Positions 27,446 through 36,786 of a stretch of 64,000 nucleotides of DNA are shown here, one piece after another. The DNA is from Halomicrobium salinisoli. Its GTDB lineage: Archaea; Halobacteriota; Halobacteria; Halobacteriales; Haloarculaceae. The stretch covers positions 124,001-188,000 of the forward strand of contig NZ_CP084464.1 in assembly GCF_020405185.1 (NCBI RefSeq). The letters run 5' to 3'. The notes beneath the pieces were generated by a model. It had not been told where the DNA came from. It ran no database searches and saw nothing but the letters and a program-made list of their open reading frames with translations. The stretch's first letter is position 1; each line of letters starts with the position of its first letter. The translations under genes were made by a program, and so were the position numbers.

Positions 27446-27753
27446 CGAAGGGTACAGCGCTCGGACGCGGGCGGACGGCCAGCAACGGGACGCGGACGCG
27501 AATGCGGAAGTCGCCCGCGAGCCGGTCACTGTGCCGCAGCGGGGCCGTGAGTATCGGACGCGGGACCGCGGGAGCGAGAGCGGAGCGTCGCTGCCGAGTG
27601 CCGGTGTGAGAGCCGCAGTGACGACGGCCGAAACGCGGCGAACCACACGTGCCGCTGTGGGAACCTCAGTCGACGGCTCCGAACCTGCGGATGATAGAAT
27701 CTCTATATATCCCCAAGACAACACTTATCCCCGTCAAGGGGTTCTATTTATAT

Positions 27754-28131
27754 ATGGTAAATCACCCCCCGAAGGCGAGCCCGTCGGAGTCTACTGTGGG
27801 CGGACAGCGCCAGGACGAGCTCTTCGACGTCCTGTCCGACCGACGGCGTCGGTCGGTACTGGACGCCCTTCGGGATGCCGAGACGCCGGTTCCGGTGGCG
27901 GCGCTCGCGGCGGACCTCGCCACAGACGAACCGCGTGGATCCGGCTCCGGCAGTACAGAGGAGCAGGGGGAAGCGATCAGAGTGTCGCTCGTGCACCGGC
28001 ACCTGCCGAAGATGGCGGCGACGGGGTTCGTCAGCTACGACGACACCAGACAGACGGTGAGCCTCGCGGACCGGACCGACGAGGTCCGGACGCACCTGCA
28101 GGCGATGACGACCACCAGCGGAGGTGACTAG
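27754..28131 (+). CDS. DUF7344-type helix-turn-helix regulator
   Basis: A 125-residue protein. The core RQDELFDVLSDRRRRSVLDALRDAETPVPVAALAADLA is the winged-helix form found in the haloarchaeal DUF7344 proteins, followed by IRVSLVHRHLPKMAATGFVSYDDTRQTVSLAD (recognition helix and wing). A Gly/Ser-rich insertion (RGSGSGSTEEQGE) separates two helices. The ATG at 27754 is chosen; an earlier in-frame ATG at 27649 would add residues spanning the TATA-like region. It precedes a zinc-ribbon gene by 2 nt, so the two are cotranscribed. The target genes are unknown. Confidence 0.8.
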   Translation: MVNHPPKASPSESTVGGQRQDELFDVLSDRRRRSVLDALRDAETPVPVAALAADLATDEPRGSGSGSTEEQGEAIRVSLVHRHLPKMAATGFVSYDDTRQTVSLADRTDEVRTHLQAMTTTSGGD

Positions 28132-28133
28132 CC

Positions 28134-28358
28134 GTGCTCTCCATCACGAAGTTCGCGGGGTCCGTCGGGCGGCGATTTCTGGGCGCCGACGACAGCGACG
28201 CCGAGGAGACCGACCCCGAGGCGGCCGCCGAGCCGCGGTCGGCGCTGTTTCACTGTCCGGACTGCGCGACGGTCTACATCGCGACCGACAAGACGACCTG
28301 TGCGAGTTGCGATACCGACGTCGATCAGATATCGGCGACGCTGACCGAATCGGCCTGA
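28134..28358 (+). CDS. Small zinc-ribbon protein
   Basis: A 74-residue protein read from a GTG at 28134, which lies 2 nt after the stop of the HTH gene. A single zinc-binding unit is formed by FHCPDCATVYI and TTCASCDTDVDQI (two CxxC pairs 20 residues apart). The N-terminal half is acidic and low in complexity (DDSDAEETDPEAAAEP). The close spacing to the DUF7344-type gene suggests a functional pair, a common arrangement in haloarchaea, but the role is not known. Confidence 0.75.
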   Translation: MLSITKFAGSVGRRFLGADDSDAEETDPEAAAEPRSALFHCPDCATVYIATDKTTCASCDTDVDQISATLTESA

Positions 28359-28422
28359 TCCTGCAGCGAGCGACATTCGCTCGCCCGGTAGAACCGCGAG
28401 TCCGGCTGTTGCGTCCCGGGCG

Positions 28423-29766
28423 CTAGACGAGCTGGATGACGTTCCCGTTCGACGTGACGTGGAGGTCCCGGCCGAGCTCGTAGCCCTGGTTGCCGGCGAG
28501 GTCCACGTAGCCGGAGAACCCGCCCATGTCCTGGTGCGCGGGGATGACGTGCTGGGGCTGTAGCGCGTCCAGCATCTCGTAGTGACCCTCCTGGCGGAGG
28601 TGGCCGGAGACGTGGACGTCGTCGTAGATGCGGGCGCCCTGCATCCGCAGGAGCTGCTCGGACTGGTAGCGCTGGCCCTCGTTGGTCGGCTCCGGAATGA
28701 TCCCGGCGCTGAAGACGACCTTGTCGCCCTCGTCAAGTTCGAAGGTCGTCTCGCCGCGGCCCATCCGGGTGAGCATCGCCCGCGGCTCGCCCTGGTGGCC
28801 CGTCACGACGGGGAGGTAGTCCTCCTTCCCCTCGTTCATGATGCGCTCGAAGGCCCGGTCGACGGACTTGCGGTGGCCGTACATCCCGATGTGGTCCGGG
28901 AGGTCGACGGCGCCGATCCGGTCCGCCGTCCCGGAGTACTGCTCCATCGACCGCCCGAGGAGCACGGGTTCGCGACCGATCTCCTGGGCGAACTCGACGA
29001 TGGACTTCACGCGGGCGATGTGGCTGGAGAAGGTAGTAGCGACGATGCCGCCGTCGTAGTCCTCCAGGCTGTACATGACGTCCTCCAGCTGGCTGCGCGC
29101 GACGGCTTCGGAGGGCGTGCGGCCCTTCTTGTTGGCGTTGGTGCAGTCCTCGATGTAACAGAGGACGCCCTCGTCCTCGCGGCCGATCTCGCGGAACCGC
29201 TTCATGTCGATGGGATCGCCCAGCACGGGCGTGTGGTCCATGCGCTTGTCCAGCCCGTAGACGACCGCGCCCTCCGGCGTGTGGAGGACGGGGTTGATCG
29301 CGTCGATGATGGAGTGGGTGACGTTGACGAACTCGAGTTCGCACCGTTCGCCGATCGACATCGTCTCCCCCGCGTTCATCACCTGCAGGTCGTTCTGGAC
29401 GTCGAACTTGTCCTCGTCGCTGATCTCCTCCTTGACGAGTTCGATGGTAAAGGGCGTCGCCACGATGGGCGCGTCGTAACGGTGGCCGAGCTTCGAGATG
29501 GCGCCGACGTGGTCGAGGTGGCCGTGGGTGGGCACGATGGCCTTCACGTCGCCCTCCAGTTCGGACATGACGCGGTCGTCCGGGATCGCGCCCATGTCGA
29601 TGAGGTCGAGGGAGTGCATCCCCTCGGTCCGGATGTTGTCGTGGATCAGTACCTTCGAGAGGTTCAGTCCCATGTCGAAGACGACGATGTCGTCGCCGGC
29701 ACGGACTGCCGTCATCTGGCGGCCGACTTCCTCGTAGCCGCCGATAGTTGCGATTTCGATTTCCAT
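28423..29766 (-). CDS. Archaeal ribonuclease J
   Basis: A 447-residue metallo-beta-lactamase/beta-CASP nuclease. The zinc motif [10 protein letters not shown] lies near residues 80-90, preceded by VFDMGLN. Later motifs include the beta-CASP Asp/His region ([29 protein letters not shown]), [19 protein letters not shown] and the C-terminal [27 protein letters not shown]. Archaeal RNase J degrades RNA 5' to 3' and takes part in mRNA turnover in the cytoplasm. Length matches the family. It is monocistronic; the 29767-30072 interval upstream holds promoter-like DNA (gtaaatacc at about 29938) and no gene. Confidence 0.93.
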   Translation of the reverse strand: MEIEIATIGGYEEVGRQMTAVRAGDDIVVFDMGLNLSKVLIHDNIRTEGMHSLDLIDMGAIPDDRVMSELEGDVKAIVPTHGHLDHVGAISKLGHRYDAPIVATPFTIELVKEEISDEDKFDVQNDLQVMNAGETMSIGERCELEFVNVTHSIIDAINPVLHTPEGAVVYGLDKRMDHTPVLGDPIDMKRFREIGREDEGVLCYIEDCTNANKKGRTPSEAVARSQLEDVMYSLEDYDGGIVATTFSSHIARVKSIVEFAQEIGREPVLLGRSMEQYSGTADRIGAVDLPDHIGMYGHRKSVDRAFERIMNEGKEDYLPVVTGHQGEPRAMLTRMGRGETTFELDEGDKVVFSAGIIPEPTNEGQRYQSEQLLRMQGARIYDDVHVSGHLRQEGHYEMLDALQPQHVIPAHQDMGGFSGYVDLAGNQGYELGRDLHVTSNGNVIQLV

Positions 29767-30072
29767 AGGTGGGTCCGATCAGGCGATCCCAGAACCCGCG
29801 AGGAGTCCGCCGTGATACGGAGAGCAAGAGCCGGATCGACTGCGACGGGGCGTCGTCTGACGACGAGTCCGTTCGATCGCTCGCCCCTGCCCGGGGACAG
29901 CACGTATTTCGGTTAGCTGAAACTCGGGGACGACGACGTAAATACCCCGGGGAAGGATCGTCGAGAAATCGGCCGTCGCGTAGCGGAGCCGGACAGCCGG
30001 GTGTGAAGACAACCGGTGGAACCACCTCGTGTCACCAGTTACCATTTCTCTGCTCAGGGCGAAGCGTCCACC

Positions 30073-30294
30073 ATGGGTGACGACGTACCGGACGCGGAGG
30101 CGGCCACCGAGATCGCCGAGGCCTACGCCGACGAGGAGTGCATCGGCCAGCTCGGCGACGTCGTCGCGGTCGAGGACCGGGAGTCCGAGTGGCTCGTCGA
30201 GTTCCGGACGCACACGTTCACCGACGCGTACACCCACACCGTCAGAATCACGAAGGCAGTCGGTAACGTGGTCGGCCACGAGCGCTCGACGTGA
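30073..30294 (+). CDS. Small acidic hypothetical protein
   Basis: A 73-residue protein starting MGDDVPDAEAATEIAEAYAD. The order is a helix, a short loop (ECIGQLGDVVAVEDRESEWLVEFRTHTF) and a beta-rich tail (YTHTVRITKAVGNVVGHERST), reminiscent of PepSY-like or other small alpha/beta folds, but I cannot assign a family. An in-frame ATG at 30016 would add a non-acidic stretch and is less likely. It converges on the arsenic operon, with 23 nt between stops. Confidence 0.6.
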   Translation: MGDDVPDAEAATEIAEAYADEECIGQLGDVVAVEDRESEWLVEFRTHTFTDAYTHTVRITKAVGNVVGHERST

Positions 30295-30317
30295 CGGGCG
30301 GGAGCGGCGGCGACCGT

Positions 30318-30764
30318 TTACGGAGCGTCGCTGAACTCGTCGAACAGCGCGGCGACGCGCCCCTCGATCACGTCTCGGATCTCGCGGACCCGGTCGAGGT
30401 CCCGCCCGTCGGGGTCGTCGAGCGCCCAGTCTCGGACGTCGACGTCAGCCCCGACCTCGCCGACGTCGAGCGTCGAGCAGCCCATGGTCGCGACGTAATC
30501 GCAGGACCGCAGTTCGTCCAGCGTGATCTCCCGCGGGGTCCGACCGGAGAGGTCGAACCCCGCCTCGTCCATCACCTCGATCACCTCGTCGTGGACGTGA
30601 TCGGCCGGATCGGTGCCGCCGGTCAGGATCTCGACGTCCCCGCCGAGGCCCCGGCGCTCGCGCTCGCGTTCCGCGAACGCGGTGGACATCTGCGAGCGGC
30701 CGGCGTTCTGGACGCACATGAAGGCGATGCGAGTCGCGTCGGTGTCGTCGGTGTCGGTGGACAT
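30318..30764 (-). CDS. arsC: Arsenate reductase, low-molecular-weight phosphatase type
   Basis: A 148-residue protein. The catalytic P-loop is FMCVQNAGRSQMSTAF near residues 15-30 (C-x5-R-S), as in thioredoxin-coupled ArsC and LMW tyrosine phosphatases. Another family feature is the late WALDDPDGRDLDRVREIRDVIE region carrying the general-acid Asp. It reduces arsenate to arsenite in the cytoplasm, to be pumped out by the ACR3 transporter encoded 8 nt upstream. It is last in the arsR-acr3-arsC operon. A pure phosphatase role is less likely given this context. Confidence 0.9.
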   Translation of the reverse strand: MSTDTDDTDATRIAFMCVQNAGRSQMSTAFAERERERRGLGGDVEILTGGTDPADHVHDEVIEVMDEAGFDLSGRTPREITLDELRSCDYVATMGCSTLDVGEVGADVDVRDWALDDPDGRDLDRVREIRDVIEGRVAALFDEFSDAP

Positions 30765-30772
30765 GGGTTGGA

Positions 30773-31933
30773 TCAGTCGTCAGTAGTCACGTCAGTTGCG
30801 GTCACGTCGGGACTCGTCGCGTCGTCGCCGCCCCAGTCGAACCGCCGCTGGAAGTACAGCGCCACGTTGACCAGCGCCAGGAGGACTGGGACTTCGATGA
30901 GCGGGCCGACGACGGTGGCGAACGCGACGCCGGAGCCGACGCCGAACACCGCGACGGCGACGGCGATGGCCAGCTCGAAGTTGTTCGACGCCGCGGTGAA
31001 GCCGATGGCCGTCGTCGTCGAGTAGTCCGCGCCGATGCCCCGGCCCATCCCGAAGCTGACCAGGAACATCACGACGAAGTAGATCGTCAGCGGGACGGCG
31101 ATCAGCACGACGTCGGCCGGCGACGCGACGATCGTCTCGCCCTGCGTGGCGAACATCACGATCACCGTGAACAGCAGCGCGACCAGCGTCAGCGGGTCGA
31201 TCTTCGGAACGAACTGCTCGTCGTACCAGTCCTCCCCCTTGACGCGCGTCCCAACGTAGCGAGTCAGGAATCCGCCGGCGAAGGGGATCCCGAGGAAGAC
31301 GACGATGGCCTCGAATACCTGTATCGGCGTGATATCGAACGTCGTGATCCCGGCGACGAGCGAGTCCATCCCCAGAAGCGGCGGGAGGAACAGGGCGAAG
31401 AACCAGACGTACACCCCGTAGGTGACGATCTGGAAGAGGCTGTTGAACGCGACGAGGCCGGTGACGTACTCCGTCGATCCCTCCGCCAGTTCGTTCCAGA
31501 CCAGCACCATCGCGATGCAGCGGGCCATCCCGATGAACACGAGCCCCAGGAAGTACTCGGGACGCGCCGGCAAGCCGGGAACGAGGCCGCTGAAGAAGAC
31601 GACGGCCAGCCCGAACATCAGCGTCGGGCCGATCAGCCAGTTCTGGACGAGACTCAGTCCGAGTACCCGCCAGTTGCTGAACACCGCCCGGAGCCGGGAG
31701 TAGTCCGCCTTCGCCAGTGGCGGGTACATCATCAGGATCAGCCCGATCTCCACGAGGTGCAGGTCCTGAATCGGCCGGGTCACCGACGGCGCGACGAAGC
31801 CGAGGCCGACGCCGATCGCCATCGCGCCGAAGATCCAGAGGGTGAGATACTTGTCGAGGAAGTCCATCGACCGCGGGTCCCCGCAGTCGGGACAGCCGCA
31901 GTCCGGGCCGTGCTCGCGAGCGACCTCACTCAT
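30773..31933 (-). CDS. acr3: Arsenite efflux transporter, ACR3 family
   Basis: A 386-residue membrane protein with about ten transmembrane helices that exports arsenite. The family-defining Cys is in FIGMARCIAMVLVWNELA, and TAIGFTAASNNFELAIAVAVAVFG near residue 315 is the conserved ACR3 stretch. An unusual feature is an N-terminal extension of about 22 residues with a cluster of three Cys (DCGCPDCGD), which could bind arsenite or zinc. Its start overlaps the arsR stop by 8 nt (translational coupling) and arsC follows. Confidence 0.95.
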   Translation of the reverse strand: MSEVAREHGPDCGCPDCGDPRSMDFLDKYLTLWIFGAMAIGVGLGFVAPSVTRPIQDLHLVEIGLILMMYPPLAKADYSRLRAVFSNWRVLGLSLVQNWLIGPTLMFGLAVVFFSGLVPGLPARPEYFLGLVFIGMARCIAMVLVWNELAEGSTEYVTGLVAFNSLFQIVTYGVYVWFFALFLPPLLGMDSLVAGITTFDITPIQVFEAIVVFLGIPFAGGFLTRYVGTRVKGEDWYDEQFVPKIDPLTLVALLFTVIVMFATQGETIVASPADVVLIAVPLTIYFVVMFLVSFGMGRGIGADYSTTTAIGFTAASNNFELAIAVAVAVFGVGSGVAFATVVGPLIEVPVLLALVNVALYFQRRFDWGGDDATSPDVTATDVTTDD

Positions 31934-32327
31934 CGGCGCTCACGCTCCCCTCGAGGACCGTCACGAGCGCCACCGCGCGGTTCGTCGCGCGGTACTTCTT
32001 CCAGCGGCCGTCCTGACGGCCGTCGACGAGGCCCGCGTCGACCAGCTCGGAGAGGGCGTGACTGAGGCCGCTCTCGCTGACGTCGACGACGGCGTTCAGC
32101 TCGCAGACGCACAGCTCCTCGCCGGCCGCCACGAGGACGCGCACGAGCCGATAGCGCGTCTCGCTCGCGAGCGCCGACAGGACGTCGAGTTCTGCGTCGG
32201 CCTGCGCCGTCCCGATACCGGCCTCGAGGGTCGCGAGTTCGTCGAGCCGCTGCTCGACGTCCTCGTCACAGCACGCTCCGAGTTCGTCGTCGAGGTAGCG
32301 CCGCAGTCGCTGTCTCGCTGCTGCCAT
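31926..32327 (-). CDS. arsR: ArsR-family metalloid-responsive repressor
   Basis: A 133-residue winged-helix repressor beginning MAAARQRLRRYLDDE at 32327. A longer in-frame extension to 32570 crosses the operator and is rejected. The DNA-binding helices are LDVLSALASETRYRLVRVLVAAGEE and VSESGLSHALSELVDAGLV. The metalloid site has the classic ELCVCEL, and an extra pair GACCDED occurs near residue 20. Binding of As(III) or Sb(III) should release the operator and induce the downstream acr3 and arsC genes. Confidence 0.9.
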   Translation of the reverse strand: MAAARQRLRRYLDDELGACCDEDVEQRLDELATLEAGIGTAQADAELDVLSALASETRYRLVRVLVAAGEELCVCELNAVVDVSESGLSHALSELVDAGLVDGRQDGRWKKYRATNRAVALVTVLEGSVSADE

Positions 32328-32335
32328 TACCACCG

Positions 32336-32356
32336 AGTTGAGCGATAGTTCAACTA
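32336..32356. promoter_or_regulatory. Operator-like palindromes upstream of arsR
   Basis: AGTTGA (32336-32341) pairs with TCAACT (32350-32355), and the overlapping TAGTTcAACTA (32346-32356) is a perfect 11-nt palindrome with a central C. The site lies 9-29 nt before the arsR start, where core promoter and operator would overlap in a leaderless gene. This is the expected position for ArsR autoregulation. Binding is inferred. Confidence 0.55.
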
Positions 32357-33255
32357 ATGGTTGCGGTTGCGGTCGGGGAGACCGTTCGCTGTGCGCCGAG
32401 ACGGGCAGGCACCACTCTCGGCGATTCAGCGCGGCGAGCTGGTTGAATAGATACTGAATGCGATCCGACGTGAGTCGCCGGTACGCACAGTGTGGTTGGA
32501 AACAAGTCCGCTCCCGGTCCCGACGGCGACTGCTAGCCGACGTCAGTCGAAAGCGAGTAGCCGGAGGCACGATTCGGCGGGGGTTGCGGAGACACGACGA
32601 TATAGTTCAGTATCTGATGGGATAGAGATTCCATATCTTCGATGACTGTTTCGATGTCGTCCCGATTTCCACGTGTACAGCGCCGAAATCCGGGATCCCA
32701 TCGGCGCAGCACGGATCCGAGGTCGTACCGGCGAAGTGCGGTTTCGAGCCACGACTGCCGTCAACGAGAGAGACAGCGCCGCGTACGTCGCGTTCTCGCG
32801 CAGCCGTCGCACGGCCGTGGAGTCGACGCGGTCGCTGACGACGGAAAGAGCCGCACCCGAAGGTGCCAGCTCGGAGCGGGATCGCGGCCGCGTACAGCCT
32901 GAGCCGCGAATCGTCGAGTCACGGTGTCGTCGACCGCAGCGTGATTCGGCGCTTTCACATCCCGGTGCCGTCGGTCAGCGATCCACATCCGAGTACGAAC
33001 GGGTGAGCGACACCGAGCGAGGTCGAATCATCGGAATCAGATACAGTATTCGAAAGTGATACTTCTGGCGGATTCGGGTGGATTCTCGACTCCACCAGCG
33101 GTTGCACTGGCGCTGCTCGCCCCACAGAACCGGCTCCGTGAGGTCGCCTACCACAGCCAGCCGATCGCGTCGTGCGACCCGGGACCACGATCGGCAGTGT
33201 TCGTCCGGAACCGCTATTCGACATCTCTATAGACCAAAAATTTTAATATATTCTT
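32357..33255. other. Gene-poor interval between arsenic operon and xylanase
   Basis: About 900 nt without a convincing gene. Weak coding-like traces occur on the minus strand around 32530-32740 (for example DDIETVIEDMESLSHQILNYIV, without a start) and around 32980-33180 (LTEPVLWGEQRQCNRWWSRES), but neither matches a family I know and both lack starts, so decayed genes are possible. The right end is AT-rich (accaaaaattttaatatattc at 33232-33253) and contains the promoter of the glycosidase genes. Confidence 0.4.
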
Positions 33256-33345
33256 ATGGGAAGTAATAGCGTGCCATCCGAAACCGCGTCCGACTGGTGG
33301 GGGACCAGTGACCGCACGCGGTACAGGGGGTATTCAGGACAATGA
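33256..33345 (+). CDS. Possible 29-codon leader ORF coupled to the xylanase gene
   Basis: An ATG at 33256 opens a 29-residue frame (MGSNSVPSETASDWWGTSDR then TRYRGYSGQ). Its TGA overlaps the xylanase ATG as ATGA at 33342-33345, the arrangement seen with translational coupling. A TATA-like ctctatag (about 33224-33231) sits 25-32 nt upstream of this ATG, while another AT-rich element (tttaatata, 33242-33250) would start transcription inside the frame. It contains two adjacent Trp codons. I cannot tell whether it is translated. Confidence 0.35.
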   Translation: MGSNSVPSETASDWWGTSDRTRYRGYSGQ

Positions 33346-35012
33346 CACGAGATCATCGATCTGACGGAACGGAGTCTTCGACGGACGAGGACGAACAGTG
33401 GGACGGGGATCAACTCGGCTCGGTCGGCAGGCGCGACTACCTGCGAGGGCTCGGAGCCATCGGGACGACCGGACTGCTCGGTTCGACGGCGGTTTCCTCG
33501 GCGGCAGCCCAGAGCGGGTTCGACGAGGCGGCGGCCGACCAGCGCATCCGGGAGACTCAGACCGGCCCGCTGACCGTCGAGGTCGTCGACGAGAACGGGG
33601 ATCCGGTCTCGGACGCCGACGTCGAGGTCGAGATGACCGAACACGACTTCGGCTGGGGGAACATGGTCAACGTCAACAACTTGCTGAATCGGTTCAGCGA
33701 GGGCAGCGACTACCACCAGCACCTCCGAGAGCTGTTCAACACGGCGGTACTGGAGAACGCCCACAAGTGGGCGATCTGGCAGGGAGACACGCAGTCCGCC
33801 GACGCCGCCGTCGACTGGCTCGACGAGAACGGCTTCCGGATCAGGGGCCACACCTGCGTCTACGGCGTCGAGTACGCGATTCCGAGCGACGTCCAGACGG
33901 CCGCCGACAACGGCGACGGACAGACCGTCCGCAATCGGACGATGCAGCAGATCGAGGAGATCATCACCCACTACGGGGACACGATCCAGGAGTGGGACGT
34001 CGTCAACGAGGCGGTCCACCGCGGCCACCTCCAGGAGGGCGTCTATCCCGGTGAGATCAACGCCGACGAGCCCATGTCGAGCCAGCGCAGTCCCTGGACC
34101 ACGCAGCTGCTGGCCGACTGGTACGCGCAGGCGGAGTCGGTGGTCGACGACAACGGACTGGACGTCGAGATCGGGACGAACGACTTCAACACGCTGACGT
34201 GGGACCAGGACCCGTACTACGAGCAGGTCCAGTTCCTCGCAAACCAGGGCGTCGGCGTCGACTTCATGGGCCACCAGGCCCACATCGGCCCGACCGACGT
34301 CAACGGCCAGCAGTGGGACTACGGGATAATCAATCAGCTGTTCGAGCAGTACGCCGACCTCCCGGCCACCCAGCGCATCACGGAGTACGACATGGCGGGC
34401 GACAGCTGGTCGGGCCACCAGCAACGGGCGGACGTGATGCGGGCGTTCCTCAAGACCGCCTACGGCCACCCCGACGTCGACGAGTTCGTGATCTGGGGCA
34501 TGTGGGACGAAACCCACTGGCAGGGCGAGGCGCCGTTCTTCGAGGAGGACTGGTCGGAGAAGCCGGCCCTCGACGTGTGGCGCAACCTGGTCCTCGACGA
34601 GTGGTGGACCGAGGAGTCCGGGACGACGGACGGCTCGGGCACCTACAGCGTCGACGCGTTCCTCGGCGAGCACGAGGTGACGGTCTCGGCCGACCAGGAC
34701 TCCGTGACGCAGACGGTGTCGGTGACGGACGCGGACGCCGGCCGACAGGTCACCGTCACCGTCGAGGCAGAGGGCGAGGACGACCGACCGCCCGCCGTCG
34801 GCGACAACGAGAACCGGCCGACGGACCCGGACGGCGACGGGCTGTACGAGGACCTCAACGGCAACGGCGAGGCCGACTACTCTGACGTCGTCGACTACTT
34901 CAACAACATGGAGGACCCGTCGATGACCGACCACGTCGACGCCTACGACTACAACGGCAACGACGAGATCGACTTCGCCGACGTGGTCGACCTGTTCGGA
35001 CAGGTGAACTGA
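33342..35012 (+). CDS. Tat-exported GH10 endo-beta-1,4-xylanase with dockerin-like C-terminus
   Basis: A 556-residue secreted enzyme. The twin-arginine motif is GRRDYLRGLG (R30-R31), with cleavage near SSAAAQ. The GH10 catalytic domain has acid/base E223 in WDVVNEAVH and nucleophile E348 in ITEYDMAG; other GH10 features are ENAHKWAIWQ, RGHTCVYG and FMGHQAHIG. It hydrolyses xylan backbone outside the cell. A small beta domain (about 400-475) is followed by an EF-hand, dockerin-like module (DPDGDGLYEDLNGNGEADYS ... DYNGNDEIDFADVVDLFGQVN) that is nearly identical to that of the next gene. No membrane anchor is visible. The next start lies 1 nt after this stop. Confidence 0.93.
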   Translation: MTRDHRSDGTESSTDEDEQWDGDQLGSVGRRDYLRGLGAIGTTGLLGSTAVSSAAAQSGFDEAAADQRIRETQTGPLTVEVVDENGDPVSDADVEVEMTEHDFGWGNMVNVNNLLNRFSEGSDYHQHLRELFNTAVLENAHKWAIWQGDTQSADAAVDWLDENGFRIRGHTCVYGVEYAIPSDVQTAADNGDGQTVRNRTMQQIEEIITHYGDTIQEWDVVNEAVHRGHLQEGVYPGEINADEPMSSQRSPWTTQLLADWYAQAESVVDDNGLDVEIGTNDFNTLTWDQDPYYEQVQFLANQGVGVDFMGHQAHIGPTDVNGQQWDYGIINQLFEQYADLPATQRITEYDMAGDSWSGHQQRADVMRAFLKTAYGHPDVDEFVIWGMWDETHWQGEAPFFEEDWSEKPALDVWRNLVLDEWWTEESGTTDGSGTYSVDAFLGEHEVTVSADQDSVTQTVSVTDADAGRQVTVTVEAEGEDDRPPAVGDNENRPTDPDGDGLYEDLNGNGEADYSDVVDYFNNMEDPSMTDHVDAYDYNGNDEIDFADVVDLFGQVN

Positions 35013-35013
35013 G

Positions 35014-36786
35014 ATGGGGGACGAACCCGGCTGTGACACAGTGAGCCGTCGGAGCGTGTTACAGGTGATCGGCGCGAGCGCCGTCGGGACGGCGGGACTG
35101 TCCCGCTCGAGCGGAACGGCCTCGGCGGTGCGCCCCGGAGACGGGTTCTACGAGAACCCCCTGTACGGTCCCGACTTTGCGGATCCGACGGTTCATCGCG
35201 CCGACGACGGCACCTGGTGGGCCTACGCCTCGAACATGAGTTACAGCCAGGAGTCCGACGAGATGCTGGTGCCGATGCTCTCCTCTCCTGATCTCGTCGA
35301 CTGGACGTACGAGGGGGAGGCCTTCTCGTCTCGGCCGGGCTGGACGCTCGGGTCGATCTGGGCCCCGGACGTGCACTACCACGACGGCCAGTGGGTGCTG
35401 TTTTACTCGCTGTGGCCCCGCAACGACGGCGAGGGCGACCAGACGGGCATCGGCGTCGCCACGGCCGACGCGCCCGGCGGCCCCTATACGGACCACGGGA
35501 AGCTCTTCACCAACCCCGAGCATCCCTTCTCCGGCAACACGATCGACCCGTACTTCGTCTACCACGAGGGGACGCCCTACCTGTTCTGGGGCAACTTCGC
35601 CGGGATCTACTACGTGGAGCTCACCGGCGACCTCCGGGACTATCGGTCCGATACGTGGGGACAGATCGTCGGGAGCGCCTACGAGGGCTCGACGATCTTC
35701 CAGCGGGACGGGTACTGGTACTACTTCGGCTCGACCGGGGACTGCTGTGACGGATTCGACAGCACGTACGAGGTCGAGGTCGGCCGGGCGGAGAGCCTCC
35801 TCGGTCCCTATCACGACAAGGAGGGAACGCCGATGATGGACCGCAACGAGTGGAACGCCGGCCCCACTCACCTGGGAGACGACGACCGGTTCGTCGGACC
35901 CGGACACGGCGACGTGACGGTCGCCGACGACGGGACGTACTGGTTCGTCTACCACGCCTACGATACGGAGGGGCCGGAGAACGCCGACCAGTACGGCTGG
36001 CCGCCCGCCCGCCAGCTATTCGTGGATCGGATCTACTGGACGGGAGACGGCTGGCCGGTGATCGGCGGCGACGCGACGCCGAGCGCGACGGCACCGGTCC
36101 CGAATCTGGGCCAGCGCTCGGCGCCCGTGGCCGAGGGAACGTACCACGTGGTCGACGCCCAGAGCGGGCGCTACCTCGGCCTCGACGGGAGCGATCAGGG
36201 CGCGAGCGCGGTCGTCGCGGCGAGCGACTCGGGAGCGCAGGTCGAATGGCAGGTCCGACGGTTGTCCGGGGGCGAGTACGTACTGGAGAACACCGGCAGC
36301 GAACTGGCCCTCGAGGTCGCCGACGGCGACACGAGCGACGGCGCTGACGTCCGCCAGTGGCCGTACCACGGCCATCCGACGCAGCGATGGTACGTCGTCG
36401 AGGACGGCGACGGGCAGTACCGTCTCGACAACGCCTGCAGCGGGAAAGTCGCCGAGGTGGCGAACGCGTCCACCGCCGACGGTGCGAACGTCCAGCAATG
36501 GACGTGGAACACTGGCGATCACCAGCGCTGGCGGTTCGTCCCGGTCGACGGACGGGACCGACCGCCCGCCGTCGGCGAGAACGCGAACGCGCCGACGGAT
36601 CCGGACGGCGACGGCCTGTACGAGGACCTCAACGGCAACGGCGAGGCCGACTACTCCGACGTCGTCGACTACTTCAACAACATGGACGAGCCGGCGATGA
36701 CCGACCACGCCGACGCCTACGACTACAACGGCAACGGCGAGGTCGACTTCGCCGACCTCGTCGACCTGTTCGGGCGGGTGAACTGA
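35014..36786 (+). CDS. Tat-exported GH43 glycosidase with ricin-type lectin and dockerin-like modules
   Basis: A 590-residue secreted enzyme. The signal is VSRRSVLQVIG (R12-R13). The five-bladed GH43 domain has the catalytic base D57 (FADPTVH), the pKa modulator D178 (NTIDPYF) and the acid E224 (SAYEGSTIF), suggesting xylosidase or arabinofuranosidase/arabinanase action on hemicellulose. Residues about 370-510 form a ricin-B-like beta-trefoil with QxW motifs (VEWQVRRL, QRWYVV, QRWRFV), probably a sugar-binding module. The C-terminus is the same dockerin-like EF-hand pair as in the xylanase. It lies 1 nt after the xylanase stop, so the two are cotranscribed. Exact substrate is not readable. 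Confidence 0.9.
   Translation: MGDEPGCDTVSRRSVLQVIGASAVGTAGLSRSSGTASAVRPGDGFYENPLYGPDFADPTVHRADDGTWWAYASNMSYSQESDEMLVPMLSSPDLVDWTYEGEAFSSRPGWTLGSIWAPDVHYHDGQWVLFYSLWPRNDGEGDQTGIGVATADAPGGPYTDHGKLFTNPEHPFSGNTIDPYFVYHEGTPYLFWGNFAGIYYVELTGDLRDYRSDTWGQIVGSAYEGSTIFQRDGYWYYFGSTGDCCDGFDSTYEVEVGRAESLLGPYHDKEGTPMMDRNEWNAGPTHLGDDDRFVGPGHGDVTVADDGTYWFVYHAYDTEGPENADQYGWPPARQLFVDRIYWTGDGWPVIGGDATPSATAPVPNLGQRSAPVAEGTYHVVDAQSGRYLGLDGSDQGASAVVAASDSGAQVEWQVRRLSGGEYVLENTGSELALEVADGDTSDGADVRQWPYHGHPTQRWYVVEDGDGQYRLDNACSGKVAEVANASTADGANVQQWTWNTGDHQRWRFVPVDGRDRPPAVGENANAPTDPDGDGLYEDLNGNGEADYSDVVDYFNNMDEPAMTDHADAYDYNGNGEVDFADLVDLFGRVN

Noticed and set aside
32673..33059. Possible gene in the gap before the xylanase
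   Set aside because: The composition is not acidic as expected for haloarchaeal proteins, there is no family resemblance and no TATA box at the right distance.
33243..35039. Very long minus-strand open frame opposite the xylanase gene
   Set aside because: It mirrors the GH10 gene exactly and arises from GC-rich codon bias; the plus strand has clear GH10 motifs, a Tat signal and a promoter.
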